Assembly: GCF_042646165.1 (NCBI RefSeq)
Contig: NZ_JBHRTC010000004.1
DNA length: 64,000 nt
Source: Microbaculum marinum
GTDB lineage: Bacteria > Pseudomonadota > Alphaproteobacteria > Rhizobiales > Tepidamorphaceae
Reading direction: 5' to 3' (one strand)
Both the position numbers and the translations under genes were made by a program. Positions 29,115 to 38,352 of this stretch are shown piece after piece (position 1 is the first letter of the stretch; each line of letters opens with the position of its first letter). The notes below the pieces were generated by a model. It was given only the letters and a program-made list of their open reading frames with translations, was not told the DNA's origin and did no database searches.

Positions 29115-29318
29115 TCCAGAGCGGTTCGGAGCCAGATGGGATCTTTCGGACGCGGCAATACCGGGTCAAGACCTATCCGTCGGCCGAAGGCGATAGCGGG
29201 CACATGGAGGAGGTCGTCCGATGTCAAGCGCGCGTCTCGCATTCTCCTTGCATGGGACCTGGCGAGCGACGGACGGCTGCCGATCGCAAACGGAACCGTT
29301 TGCATCACGTTGCCCTTC

Positions 29319-30455
29319 CTAGTTCAGCTGCCGCGCCGATGTCGCTGCTGCGTGAGCCTGGGCGACCGGGCTGTCCTTCAGGTAGGCGATGATCGCAAAT
29401 CGCCCCGCCGGATCTCTGACGGCGTCCGACTCCAGGGCATCGATCAGTTCCGGCACGGCATCCCAATTGCGCCACTCGCCAAGATCCCCAACCACGAACC
29501 CGGCCATGGGCGGCCGGTTGCGGATGAACCCGCGATAGGCGTCGACGACACGCTGACGCGGGATTCTCCGGTTTGCGTTGCCGTGAACGCTGAGCGCCAG
29601 CAGCGCTGCTTCTATTTCCGGCAGGCTCCGGCCCGGGTCGGCAAGATAGGTCTCCTCGATCCAGGCGACCCGATCGGGCCCTCTCAATTCCAGGTCCGCA
29701 GCGAGCAGAGCAGCCAGATTGGTAGCATCGTGTGCGGCCGAGGCGTCGATCAGCTGCCGATCGATCGCCGCGGCATCCTGCGCATTGCCGGCGATCCCGA
29801 GAAGCAGGAGATAGGCGTCCCGGCGCTGCGCCAATGACGGGTCACTTGTCCAGTTGCGCAGCTTCTCCACGTCCAGCACCGGCTTGAGCGTCCGCATGAC
29901 GTCGTACGGCGCGCGCGCCAGCTCGCCGAAGGCGATCTCGGCGACGAGCGGATCGGCACTTTCGAGCTGCCGCTCGACGACGGCGATGCGCGCCGGCCAG
30001 TTGGTCGTGTCGGGCGCAGCCTGGGCCGTACTGGACAGCGGCCAGGACAGCCGGGTGGCGTTCGATGGTCCGTCGACGGTCGTCAGGAAACGGCGCAGCC
30101 AATCGGCATGTTCCGTGCCGACCGGGCCCAGATCCGTCCATCGACCCGACTGCGAGTTTCGGGCCAGCAGGAACGTGCCACCCTGCGTCACAGTCCAACG
30201 CGCCGGGTCGGACGCGCCTTCGACATAGGTCCCCACGGGTCCGTCGCCCTTCAACTCCGCAACTATGCGAAACCCCTGACTGCCGCGAGCCGGCTCGGCC
30301 AGCACGACGACGTCCGCGGCATCGAGCTTCTGACCGATGGTCACGGAGACGGCCGAAAGACAGATTATGCACGCAACGGCCGAGCCGGAGCTGCCGGCCA
30401 GCAGCGTCGCCGGCAGGACAAGTTGCACCAGTTTGCGGATCCGGCCCGACATCAT
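29319..30455 (-). CDS. Secreted protein of unknown function (repeat-like helical)
   Basis: A 378-residue protein with a signal peptide ending near SGSAVACIICLS, where cysteines at the cleavage site suggest possible lipidation or disulfide. The middle has a beta strand region (TYVEGASDPARWTVTQGGTFLLAR) and the C-terminal two thirds is helical, with recurring short alpha units (LVAEIAFGELARAPYDVM, LLLLGIAGNAQDAAAIDRQL) reminiscent of HEAT repeats. I do not recognise the family. It begins ten bases after the DUF3604 gene's stop, so the two are co-transcribed. Its role in the cluster is unknown. Confidence 0.65.
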   Translation of the reverse strand: MMSGRIRKLVQLVLPATLLAGSSGSAVACIICLSAVSVTIGQKLDAADVVVLAEPARGSQGFRIVAELKGDGPVGTYVEGASDPARWTVTQGGTFLLARNSQSGRWTDLGPVGTEHADWLRRFLTTVDGPSNATRLSWPLSSTAQAAPDTTNWPARIAVVERQLESADPLVAEIAFGELARAPYDVMRTLKPVLDVEKLRNWTSDPSLAQRRDAYLLLLGIAGNAQDAAAIDRQLIDASAAHDATNLAALLAADLELRGPDRVAWIEETYLADPGRSLPEIEAALLALSVHGNANRRIPRQRVVDAYRGFIRNRPPMAGFVVGDLGEWRNWDAVPELIDALESDAVRDPAGRFAIIAYLKDSPVAQAHAAATSARQLN

Positions 30456-30465
30456 CGTGGTCCGA

Positions 30466-32778
30466 CTATTCCGGCACTGTTGCTCCGGTCACCTCCGTGC
30501 CCAGGAATACCGGCGGCTCGACGACCTCGTAATTGGCGTACCCGAACTCGTTGCTGCGCGCGAAGATGAGTCCGACGCCGCCCTTGTCGTCGCCGTGTCC
30601 GGACGGCTTGTAGACCTTGTAGGTGTAATCCCTGTTGCCGAAATTCGTGACGAGCTTCCCGTCGGCGATGGAATAGGCGCTGTTCGGGTTGCCGAGATAG
30701 GAGTGTGACGGAAGGTCACCGAACTCCGAGGGCTGGGGAATGCGGGGATCGACATTCATGATCAGCAGCAAGCCGTCGCTGGTCCAGCGCGTCTTCATCA
30801 GTCCGCCGGTCACGGCGTTCTTCAGCCAGAGGTACTTGCCCGTGACAAGCGACTTGAGTTCGTCGTCGTTGAGGGCGACCGCGCCCTGCTTCTCGAGATC
30901 GTCGACGGTGCGCCCGGCCACCGCCTTGGCACGTTCATCGGCGGTCGGGGTGTACCAGATCGGCGAGGACCAGGCGCGCTCCTGAACGGTCGCCGGAACC
31001 ATCTCCGGCGGTGGGACGCCCAGTTCCCTGGCCTGGATCGTGGTCCAGCGCGGCGTCGGGATCGCCAGGGCGCGGGCGTAGTAGAAGGCGTCGAGCGAGG
31101 GGTCGAAGTCCGGATCGGACCAGTAGCCGATCAACTCCGTCTTGCCTGTCGTGTCATCGTAGGTGGCGCTGACGAGATCGACGGTCGACTGGATTGCCGG
31201 CACCTTGCCGAACACGTCGGGCTCGCGATCGCCCGACCAGACGACGTCGTAGACCTTTTCGAAGCTCTGACCATCCTTCGACCAGCCCTTGACGATCTGG
31301 ATCCGGTCGAGATTGGCCGCCGAAGGATCCTTGAGCGCCCACACGACGAACCGCGGCACCGATTCGCCCGAACGCGTCACGGCGGGCGGTGCCGGCAGGT
31401 CTGCGCCCATGGGCACGGCGCTGCTGTAGGCAAGCTTAACCCAGTCGTCGTTCCGGAGCATGCCGCCGTCGAAGTTCCAGCCGCCGAAAAAGCGCAACTG
31501 CATGCGGGGTCCGCTGGTGGCGAACGTCTCCTTGCGCTGCATCGCTTCGAACAGGGAGGCGCGCGTATTCTCGTCGGCCCAGAGCCCGGTCAGGCCCGCC
31601 GGGTTCTCCAATCGCACGTCCAGCCCGGTGAAGTTGTGACCCGCCATGCGCTCCTTCATGGTGCCGTCGAGACGGGCATGACCGCCGTAGAAATTCTCCT
31701 GGCGGTAGGGAACACCCGTATTGTGCGAGTCGGAACCGCCGACGATCCCGGTCTTGAAGGGATTGTAGCCCTTCGCCTGCTGCATCGCGATGCCGTCCTT
31801 CAGCGCCTGGCGGACGAAGCTGCCGCCGATGGTGATGAAGGCGTCCTCGGGATTGCCGAGCAGGAAATTCAGGATCTCGTAGTTGGCGAACTCGTCGTTG
31901 GGCGACAGCAGCGGGTGGGTTTCGGAAGCCCCCTTGATCTGCTTGATCTCGGTCAGCCGCTCGTTGCGGTCGCGCGCCTCGGCCCAGGCCTTGTCGATCG
32001 GGCGCCCCTGGAAGTCGACTTCGGTGGGAAACATCAGCCCGCCGGACACGTTGGCGTTGTGGGAAATCGCCAGCAGGTCGATGCCCGCCTTCCGCTGCTC
32101 GTCCATCCAGGCCCACAGGTCGGACGGCGTCTGGCTCTCGAGCGAACTGAACGGCCGCGCCGGCACCTTTGCGCAATCCTTGAAGAAGACGTTGCGGTGC
32201 ATGTTCCGGTAGTCGGGCGTCGACGTCCACTCGTAGGAGCAGAAAGCCGTGAACTTGCCGGGCTCATTGGCCTCGTCGGCCGCCTTGTTGTTGGCCTGCC
32301 ATACCGTGTCGGAGACTTCCGGCTGCACGAGCGCGGCGATCGGCTTCTCCTCGATCATGCTGGTGCCGAGCCACAGGTAGATGCGCTGGATATCGGCGGC
32401 GTCGTGGACCTGGAGTTCCTTGGCGATCGCCAGCTTGCTGATCGGCGATTCGGGATCGTTCGATAGCCGCACCACGCCGGCATATTCGGAGTGATCGGTG
32501 ACGCCCATCCAGTCGAGCGGCGTGGTGATCTGGATATCGTAGCCGAGGGGGTGCTTGATCGGTTCGCCCTTCGCGTACTTGTAGGCATCGGCAGGGCCGG
32601 TGACGTGGTTGCCGAATATGTAGGCGTCAAACGACCAGCTGGTGTGAACGTGGGTTTCGCCGAAGTATGCCTTCCTGTCGGCCGGTTCCTGAGCCGTCGC
32701 CGTCGTCGCCACCATTCCGGCAATCATTATCGAAACGCAGATCGCTCCAGACAGGGTCCTGGCTCGAAGAATGTTCAT
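30466..32778 (-). CDS. Secreted DUF3604 (PHP-like) protein with extra C-terminal domain
   Basis: A 770-residue exported protein: signal peptide MNILRARTLSGAICVSIMIA... to TATAQ, then a DUF3604 domain with the PHP-like metal motif GETHVHTSWSFD, DHSEYAGV, AISHNANVSGG, GGSDSHNTG and NFTGLDVRL. These suggest a metal-dependent hydrolase in the periplasm. After about residue 645 a further 125 residues (LKSLVTGKYLWLKNAVTGG onward, ending in VEPPVFLGTEVTG) extend past the usual DUF3604 length, with strands that recall a small ligand-binding domain. First gene of the cluster transcribed towards the HupE-type genes; divergent from an AraC regulator. The substrate is unknown. Confidence 0.8.
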   Translation of the reverse strand: MNILRARTLSGAICVSIMIAGMVATTATAQEPADRKAYFGETHVHTSWSFDAYIFGNHVTGPADAYKYAKGEPIKHPLGYDIQITTPLDWMGVTDHSEYAGVVRLSNDPESPISKLAIAKELQVHDAADIQRIYLWLGTSMIEEKPIAALVQPEVSDTVWQANNKAADEANEPGKFTAFCSYEWTSTPDYRNMHRNVFFKDCAKVPARPFSSLESQTPSDLWAWMDEQRKAGIDLLAISHNANVSGGLMFPTEVDFQGRPIDKAWAEARDRNERLTEIKQIKGASETHPLLSPNDEFANYEILNFLLGNPEDAFITIGGSFVRQALKDGIAMQQAKGYNPFKTGIVGGSDSHNTGVPYRQENFYGGHARLDGTMKERMAGHNFTGLDVRLENPAGLTGLWADENTRASLFEAMQRKETFATSGPRMQLRFFGGWNFDGGMLRNDDWVKLAYSSAVPMGADLPAPPAVTRSGESVPRFVVWALKDPSAANLDRIQIVKGWSKDGQSFEKVYDVVWSGDREPDVFGKVPAIQSTVDLVSATYDDTTGKTELIGYWSDPDFDPSLDAFYYARALAIPTPRWTTIQARELGVPPPEMVPATVQERAWSSPIWYTPTADERAKAVAGRTVDDLEKQGAVALNDDELKSLVTGKYLWLKNAVTGGLMKTRWTSDGLLLIMNVDPRIPQPSEFGDLPSHSYLGNPNSAYSIADGKLVTNFGNRDYTYKVYKPSGHGDDKGGVGLIFARSNEFGYANYEVVEPPVFLGTEVTGATVPE

Positions 32779-32907
32779 CGGGGGCTTCCTTTTGACGGCT
32801 CACGCGGCATTCCGTGAACGCCCGCTTTGGGGAGTCACTTTGCGTCAAGATGATCATAGTATGCCAGCGCGAACAAACCATTTCACGCCATGTCGGGAGG
32901 GGGTTTC

Positions 32908-33969
32908 GTGCAGCATCGCAAGGTTCCGGTGATCTCGGTAACGGCCCTCGCCGGGGTTCCGGATTTCGTCAGGTCCCTTTATGGAGAGCCGACCCTGCGA
33001 CGGGCCAACACGGCGGTGAAGCTCGACCTTGAAGCCATCGGCGATCCTGATGCGTTCATGCCGCTCGCCGTCCTGTCACGCTTCGTCCATGCGATCGAAC
33101 GCCATGCCCGGCAGCCGGATTTCGGCTTGCTCGTCGCCCCGCACCTGTCGATCCGGAATTACGGGTGCTGGGGAAGTTATCTGCTGGGCGCAGATACGCT
33201 CGCCGGCGTCATCGAGCGCGCGATCCGGGCCAGCCGGTTTCACAGCAGCGACGAGAGCGTGAGGCTCGACGTCGCCAACGGTGTGGCACGTATCAGCTAT
33301 CCCAGCGCGGCCAAGGGACAGAAGGGGTATCCGCATATCGCCTGCGGTGTCGTCGGGATCTTGCTGAGCATTTGTCGGGAATATCTTCCTGCCCACTGGC
33401 GTCCTCTGAGGGTCGAGCTCGACTTCCCAATGCCGAACCGGCCATCGGAGTACGAGGAGCAGTTCAAATGCCCGGTATGGTTCGATGCTGCCGCGCCGGC
33501 AGTTTGCATCGATGCCCACCAGCTGTCGCTGTCCAAGAACCGCTCAGATACCAGGCGCCTCTTGACCTTGAGCGACGTCGCGGGATCCCGAGAGCGTCTT
33601 CGCGATCCCGATTTTTCCGCAATTGTTGCAGAGCAGGTGCGCCATCAACTCGTTGCCGGCGGGGGGACCGTCGATAGTGTCGCTAGGACACTGGATTTAA
33701 GCGTCAGGAGCCTGCAGCGCGAACTGCACCGCTGCGGGGCAAGCTTTCGGGACATCACATCGACCGTGCGGACCAGACGGGCCGCCGAGCTGTTGAGGGA
33801 GACAGACGTTTCGATCACCCAGATCTCGGCCGATCTCGGCTATTCAGCCCCGGCTCACTTCGCACGCGCGTTCCGGAAAGTGACGGGCCGATCTCCCCGG
33901 GACTACCGGATGAGCTTCCGGCAGCAATCGGAAGATCGGCAGCAGACGCCGCCCGGCACCAATCCCTGA
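32908..33969 (+). CDS. AraC-family regulator with Arabinose_bd-type N-terminal domain
   Basis: About 353 residues. The N-terminal 190 residues form the arabinose-binding-like domain of the OruR/CdhR type AraC proteins (ISVTALAGVPDFVRSLYGEP..., FGLLVAPHLSIRNYG). The C-terminus holds the AraC double HTH (GTVDSVARTLDLSVRSLQRE; VSITQISADLGYSAPAHFAR; FRKVTGRSPRDYR). GTG 32908 is preferred because GGGAGGGGG lies five bases ahead; ATG 32890 is an alternative. It is divergent from the DUF3604 cluster and probably controls it. It ends two base pairs from the convergent GMC gene. Confidence 0.85.
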   Translation: MQHRKVPVISVTALAGVPDFVRSLYGEPTLRRANTAVKLDLEAIGDPDAFMPLAVLSRFVHAIERHARQPDFGLLVAPHLSIRNYGCWGSYLLGADTLAGVIERAIRASRFHSSDESVRLDVANGVARISYPSAAKGQKGYPHIACGVVGILLSICREYLPAHWRPLRVELDFPMPNRPSEYEEQFKCPVWFDAAAPAVCIDAHQLSLSKNRSDTRRLLTLSDVAGSRERLRDPDFSAIVAEQVRHQLVAGGGTVDSVARTLDLSVRSLQRELHRCGASFRDITSTVRTRRAAELLRETDVSITQISADLGYSAPAHFARAFRKVTGRSPRDYRMSFRQQSEDRQQTPPGTNP

Positions 33970-33971
33970 AG

Positions 33972-35573
33972 TCAACGTCGGCCGACGATCAGATCCGCGG
34001 CCTTCTCGGCGATCATCATGACGGGAGCATTTATGTTGCCGCCGGTCAGGTCCGGCATGACGGATGCGTCCACGACCCGCAGTCCCTCGACCCCGACCAC
34101 CCGCAGCGTCCCATCCACGACACGCTCGTTGTCGCTGTCGCCGCCCATTCTGCACGTACCTGCGGGATGATGTACCGAAACGGCAGTCGCCGCTATGTGG
34201 GCATCGAGCTGCGCATCGTCGGCACCTTTCGGCCCGAGGATGGAACCGACATGCCTCGACAGTGGCGCAATGCTCGTCAGGCCGAGGAGCTCCCGAAGGC
34301 CGTCACGGAGCAACTGCCGATCAGCGGCAACCGACAGAAAATTCTGCGTTATCATCGGCGGGTCCAGCGGGTTGCTCGACCGCAGCCGGACATGTCCTCG
34401 ACTTGCCGGATGCAAAACGATCGCGCGAAGCGCAAACGCATCGGAAAAGGGCTTGCTGAACGGCGGCAGCCACGGAGCAGCGCTCAGGGCCCCGGCTATC
34501 ATCATCACCTGCAGGTCGGGCTGCTGCGCCTGGGAGCGCACCTTCAGGAAGCCCATGTCCGCGACAGGCAGCCGGCCTACGAAGCCGCGCCCCGAAATGG
34601 TCCAGTGCGCCAATGAAGCCATCAGGCGATCAAGGCGCATGTTTCGCAACAGGGACCCCCGATCCGAACGAGCACAGATCACGGGAGAGGAGATGTGATC
34701 CTGGAGATTCGAACCGACGCCCGGAAGGTCGACGCGGCAGGCTATGCCGTGCCGACGCAACTGGTCCGCAGGACCGATACCCGATAGCATCAGCGTTTGC
34801 GGGGAATTGATCGCGCCGCCGCAGAGCACGACTTCCCGGCTCGCGAGCAGTTCCATCTCCCGGCCATTCCGCCGACACCTGACGCCGACCGCCCGATTGC
34901 CTTTCCACAGCAGGGTCACCACGTGGGTCCTGACCATGACGGTCAGGTTTGGACGGGCCCTGGCCGGATGCAGGTAGGCGCGCGCCGCGCTAGCCCGCCG
35001 ACCATTCTTTCGCGTCGTCTGCCAGGGCGAGAACCCCTCCGTATCGGTATCGTTGTAGTCGTTGCCGGTCCGATAGCCGGCGGACGCCACCGTCTCCCGG
35101 AAGCTTTCGCAGATCGGGTCTTCAAAGCCGTTCGGCTCCACACGGATCGGGCCGGCGCGGCCCCGTCGATCGGACGGACTTCCGGTCCACGTTTCGATCC
35201 GTTTGAAGTAGGGCAGCAAAGATGCATGATCCCACCCGGGCAGCCCCTGCGCGCTCCAGCGGTCGAAATCGAGGGGATGGCCTTTCACCCACGCCATGGC
35301 GTTCGTGGAGGACGATCCTCCAACGACCTTTCCCCGCGCGCATTCCATCGCCTTGCCGATCGCCGCATCCGGCTCAGTGTCATATCCCCAGTCGGTGATC
35401 CGTCCCGCAAGAAGCCGCGGCCAGCCGAGGGGCATATGGATGAGAGGATGCCGATCCCAGCCGCCGGCCTCCACCACGAGAACCCGGACGTCCGGATCTT
35501 CACTCAATCGCGCCGCAAGGACGCAACCGGCCGATCCCGCACCGACGATGATGTAGTCCCACTCCCGGCTCAT
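33972..35573 (-). CDS. GMC oxidoreductase (choline dehydrogenase-like)
   Basis: A 533-residue flavoprotein. YIIVGAGSAGCVLAARLSE is the FAD-binding Rossmann start, VVGGSSSTNAMAWVKGHPLD the GMC signature 1, and SVHHPAGTCRMGGDSD holds the active-site His; the end is NINAPVMMIAEKAADLI. The family oxidises primary or secondary alcohols to aldehydes or ketones. It is last in the 17-gene operon, with its ATG one base after the stop of the hydrolase gene. An earlier ATG at 35594 is possible. Substrate unknown; it likely provides an aldehyde for the operon's later steps. Confidence 0.88.
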   Translation of the reverse strand: MSREWDYIIVGAGSAGCVLAARLSEDPDVRVLVVEAGGWDRHPLIHMPLGWPRLLAGRITDWGYDTEPDAAIGKAMECARGKVVGGSSSTNAMAWVKGHPLDFDRWSAQGLPGWDHASLLPYFKRIETWTGSPSDRRGRAGPIRVEPNGFEDPICESFRETVASAGYRTGNDYNDTDTEGFSPWQTTRKNGRRASAARAYLHPARARPNLTVMVRTHVVTLLWKGNRAVGVRCRRNGREMELLASREVVLCGGAINSPQTLMLSGIGPADQLRRHGIACRVDLPGVGSNLQDHISSPVICARSDRGSLLRNMRLDRLMASLAHWTISGRGFVGRLPVADMGFLKVRSQAQQPDLQVMMIAGALSAAPWLPPFSKPFSDAFALRAIVLHPASRGHVRLRSSNPLDPPMITQNFLSVAADRQLLRDGLRELLGLTSIAPLSRHVGSILGPKGADDAQLDAHIAATAVSVHHPAGTCRMGGDSDNERVVDGTLRVVGVEGLRVVDASVMPDLTGGNINAPVMMIAEKAADLIVGRR

Positions 35574-35574
35574 G

Positions 35575-36387
35575 TCAGGACTGCGCGAATGCATCCGCCA
35601 GCAGACCGGCGGTTTCCTGCGCCCTGGTGAGCGGGAAGAGGTGAGATGCTCCCTGCAACATGCGAAGCCCGGCGCCGGGTATCGACGCCTGCAACGCTTC
35701 GATCACTGCGGGCGGGCAGGACGTGTCTTCGCTCACGCCAATGCAAGTCACGGAACAACGCAACGAGCGAAGGCCTTCGGTGGCGTCGTGGCGTGCCAAC
35801 GCTCGCCAGGCAGATGCCCAACGCGCAACGGGCGTGCATCGCAGTTGCGTCCGGGCGTAGCGCACGCCCGGCAGATCCGCAGCGATTTCCGCTGCCGTGA
35901 ACCAACGAGCGAGCGTTCCGGCGACCTGGGCCGCTATTCCGTCGGTCTCCGCCGCCACTGCCCTATCCTCGAACACCGGACCTCCCCTGGGCATCGTCGC
36001 CATCAGGGCAAGTCCGGCAACGCGATCCTCAGCACGGATCGCAAGATGTTGCGCGACGGCGCCCCCCATGGAGATTCCGGCCAGGTGGAACCGGTCCACG
36101 TTCCTCGCATCAAGCAGCATCCCGACATCATCGGCGAGTTCGCCGATGTCCTTCGGCACCGTCACTTCATCCTGGCCGTGTCCCATCAGGTCCGGGGCGA
36201 TGACCCGAAAGCGCGGCGCGAGAATGCGGGCCGTCTCCGCCCACATCCGGTGATCGAGCGCCAGTGCATGGCACAGGACCAGCACCGGGCCGTCGCCGCC
36301 GGTATCGAGGTGAACGACGGGCCGTCCCGCGATTTCCACCACGCAGGCCGGCGGGCCCTGACCGACCGATCGACTTCGGCCTCTCAC
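35575..36387 (-). CDS. Alpha/beta hydrolase, enol-lactonase-like
   Basis: A 270-residue alpha/beta hydrolase. VLCHALALDHRMW is the oxyanion strand, GISMGG the nucleophile elbow, D after SCIGVSEDTSC, and the final His in ASHLF. The layout resembles 3-oxoadipate enol-lactonase (PcaD) and related C-C or ester hydrolases. GTG start at 36387 overlaps the TGA of the crotonase gene (GTGA). The context of CoA-ester catabolism supports lactone or ester hydrolysis; the true substrate cannot be told. Confidence 0.75.
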   Translation of the reverse strand: MRGRSRSVGQGPPACVVEIAGRPVVHLDTGGDGPVLVLCHALALDHRMWAETARILAPRFRVIAPDLMGHGQDEVTVPKDIGELADDVGMLLDARNVDRFHLAGISMGGAVAQHLAIRAEDRVAGLALMATMPRGGPVFEDRAVAAETDGIAAQVAGTLARWFTAAEIAADLPGVRYARTQLRCTPVARWASAWRALARHDATEGLRSLRCSVTCIGVSEDTSCPPAVIEALQASIPGAGLRMLQGASHLFPLTRAQETAGLLADAFAQS

Positions 36388-37118
36388 CCTCTGCGGTCCT
36401 TCAGGTTTTCCGCAAGCGAGGCCGATATCAGTTCCGCGGCGATATCGGACATCTGCTCCTGAGCGCCGAATGCGGTTGTGGCCAGATACGCCTTGACGGT
36501 TGCCAGGCTGCGCAGCGAGTTGCCCGCCATCCGCTGCTGAAGCAGATTCAGCTCGGCATCCAAGTCATCTCTTTCCAGCACGCGTGCGCAGATGCCGATC
36601 ATGCGCGCTTCCTCAGCGCCGATCTCGCGCCGGCTGAAGACCAGTTCGGCGGCTGCTTTCGCGCCGACACGCGGCACCAGCGCGGTGAGCGCAAGCGTCG
36701 GCGGCAAGTCCTTGTCCAGTTCCGGAAGGCTGAACGTCGAACCGGCCTGAGCCCAGGTCAGGTCGCACGACACGGCCAGGGCACAGCCCAAGCCGAGCGC
36801 CCGTCCACGTACCGCCGCTACGACCGGAAGCCGGCACGACCGCACCGCCGCGTAGAGTGCGAGAATCGGTTTGGCGACCTTCGCGGCCAGTGTCAGGCTG
36901 TCGATATCGGCACCGAAGCCCCCTCCCGGCGCACGACCGCACGAGAAATGCGCGCCATAGCCCTCCAGGATGATCAGCCGTTCCGCATCTGTTGCCGGAT
37001 CCGACACTGCATCGGTCAGTGCCTGAATGGCCGGCAGGTCGAGGAAGTTCCCGTCCCCCGATCCCAGACGTATCCAGCGGGCCGGGCCTCCGCGCTCGAC
37101 CCGGATCAGGTCACTCAT
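36384..37118 (-). CDS. Enoyl-CoA hydratase/isomerase (crotonase) family protein
   Basis: A 244-residue crotonase fold protein. Oxyanion-hole strands are GAHFSCGRAPG and VVAAVRGRALGLGCALAVSC. The position of the first catalytic Glu of hydratases (GGCELA) is Ala here (GCALA), while the second Glu is kept in FSLPEL. It may therefore be an isomerase, thioesterase or C-C hydrolase rather than a plain hydratase. It overlaps the CoA-transferase stop by eight bases. It should act on a CoA thioester made by that enzyme. Confidence 0.8.
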   Translation of the reverse strand: MSDLIRVERGGPARWIRLGSGDGNFLDLPAIQALTDAVSDPATDAERLIILEGYGAHFSCGRAPGGGFGADIDSLTLAAKVAKPILALYAAVRSCRLPVVAAVRGRALGLGCALAVSCDLTWAQAGSTFSLPELDKDLPPTLALTALVPRVGAKAAAELVFSRREIGAEEARMIGICARVLERDDLDAELNLLQQRMAGNSLRSLATVKAYLATTAFGAQEQMSDIAAELISASLAENLKDRRG

Positions 37119-38352
37119 TTGAAACGCCCTCCGTCATCGCCCGGCGTCTTCCGGGAACTGCCGCCTGGAATTCGGCAATCTCATCTTCCGGCATGTTCAG
37201 CACGCGCCTCAGCACGGTCGCCGTATCCTCGCCGAGCGGACGCGGAAACGAAGGCAACGGACCGGGACAAGACTTCAGCTTTATGGGATCGCCCATCACG
37301 CGCACCGAGCTGCCGCTGTCGTTCTCCATGGTCAGGACCATGTTCCGATAGGTGATCTGCGGGTCGCTGGCGACGCGGTCCAGCGTATTGACGACGCCAA
37401 CGGGGACCTCCTGCGCCTCGAGCCGGCCAACCGCTTCGTCGACATCGAGATTGGCGAAGGCCGCCTCGAGGATGGGCCACAGCGCCTCCTTGTTCTTCAG
37501 CCTCGCCCCGTTGTCGATAAAGCGAGGATCGTTCGGTAGCTCGTTCAATTGCAGCGCGACGCACAGGCCCTTCCACATCCTCTCGGTGTTCGCCGTGACG
37601 ACGATGTCCTCGCCGGAACCGGTGGTAAAGGACCGGTAGGTAGGAATGGAATCGTGCGCTCTTCCCTGCCGGCCCGGAATCATGCCGGAGTTCAGATAGT
37701 AGGCCCCCTGGTAGCACAGCATCGCCGCCTGGCAGTCGAGCATCGAGATGTCGATCACCTCGCCGTCGCCGTTCAGATGCCGGCGGTTTATCGCCGCCAG
37801 GCAGGCAATAACCGCATACATGCCGGCCGAGAGGTCCCCAATCGGAATCCCTGCGCGGACCGGAGGGCGGCCGGCTTCGCCGGTCATCGACATGCCCCCC
37901 GACAGGGCCTGGACGATCATGTCGTATGCCGGCTTGTTCCGGTATGGACCGTCCTGGCCAAACCCGGATATCGAACACCAGATCAGGGACGGCACTTCGG
38001 CGCGCAGATCCTCTACAGAAAGTCCCAGACGGCGGATTACGCCCGGCCGAAAGTTCTCGATGACGATGTCCGACGCACATGCCATGCGCCGCAGTGCCTC
38101 CCTCCCCTTGTCGGTCTTCAGATCGAGCACCACGCATTGCTTCGATCGGTTGATCGAGTGGTAGTAGAGACTGTCGCCCTCGACGAAGTGCGGCGCGACC
38201 GAGCGCGAAAGGTCGCCCTGCGGACTTTCGACCTTGATGACCTCGGCACCGAGATCGGCGAGGATCTGGGTTGCATAGGGGCCCGACAGAAACTGGGTGA
38301 GATCCAGCACCCGTATGCCCTGCAGCGGACCAGTACGCGCATTCTCAGTCAT
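37111..38352 (-). CDS. Class III (CaiB/BaiF) CoA-transferase
   Basis: About 413 residues. GIRVLDLTQFLSGPYATQIL and ADLGAEVIKVESPQGD are the family's opening; NRSKQCVVLDLKTDKG and the catalytic Asp region ISMLDCQAAMLCYQ follow. It moves CoA from a donor thioester to a carboxylate, so it is the probable activating step, since no acyl-CoA ligase is in the operon. ATG 38352 is preceded by AGGAAAGTG; it overlaps the IclR stop by eight bases (ATGACTGA). Confidence 0.9.
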   Translation of the reverse strand: MTENARTGPLQGIRVLDLTQFLSGPYATQILADLGAEVIKVESPQGDLSRSVAPHFVEGDSLYYHSINRSKQCVVLDLKTDKGREALRRMACASDIVIENFRPGVIRRLGLSVEDLRAEVPSLIWCSISGFGQDGPYRNKPAYDMIVQALSGGMSMTGEAGRPPVRAGIPIGDLSAGMYAVIACLAAINRRHLNGDGEVIDISMLDCQAAMLCYQGAYYLNSGMIPGRQGRAHDSIPTYRSFTTGSGEDIVVTANTERMWKGLCVALQLNELPNDPRFIDNGARLKNKEALWPILEAAFANLDVDEAVGRLEAQEVPVGVVNTLDRVASDPQITYRNMVLTMENDSGSSVRVMGDPIKLKSCPGPLPSFPRPLGEDTATVLRRVLNMPEDEIAEFQAAVPGRRRAMTEGVSNE

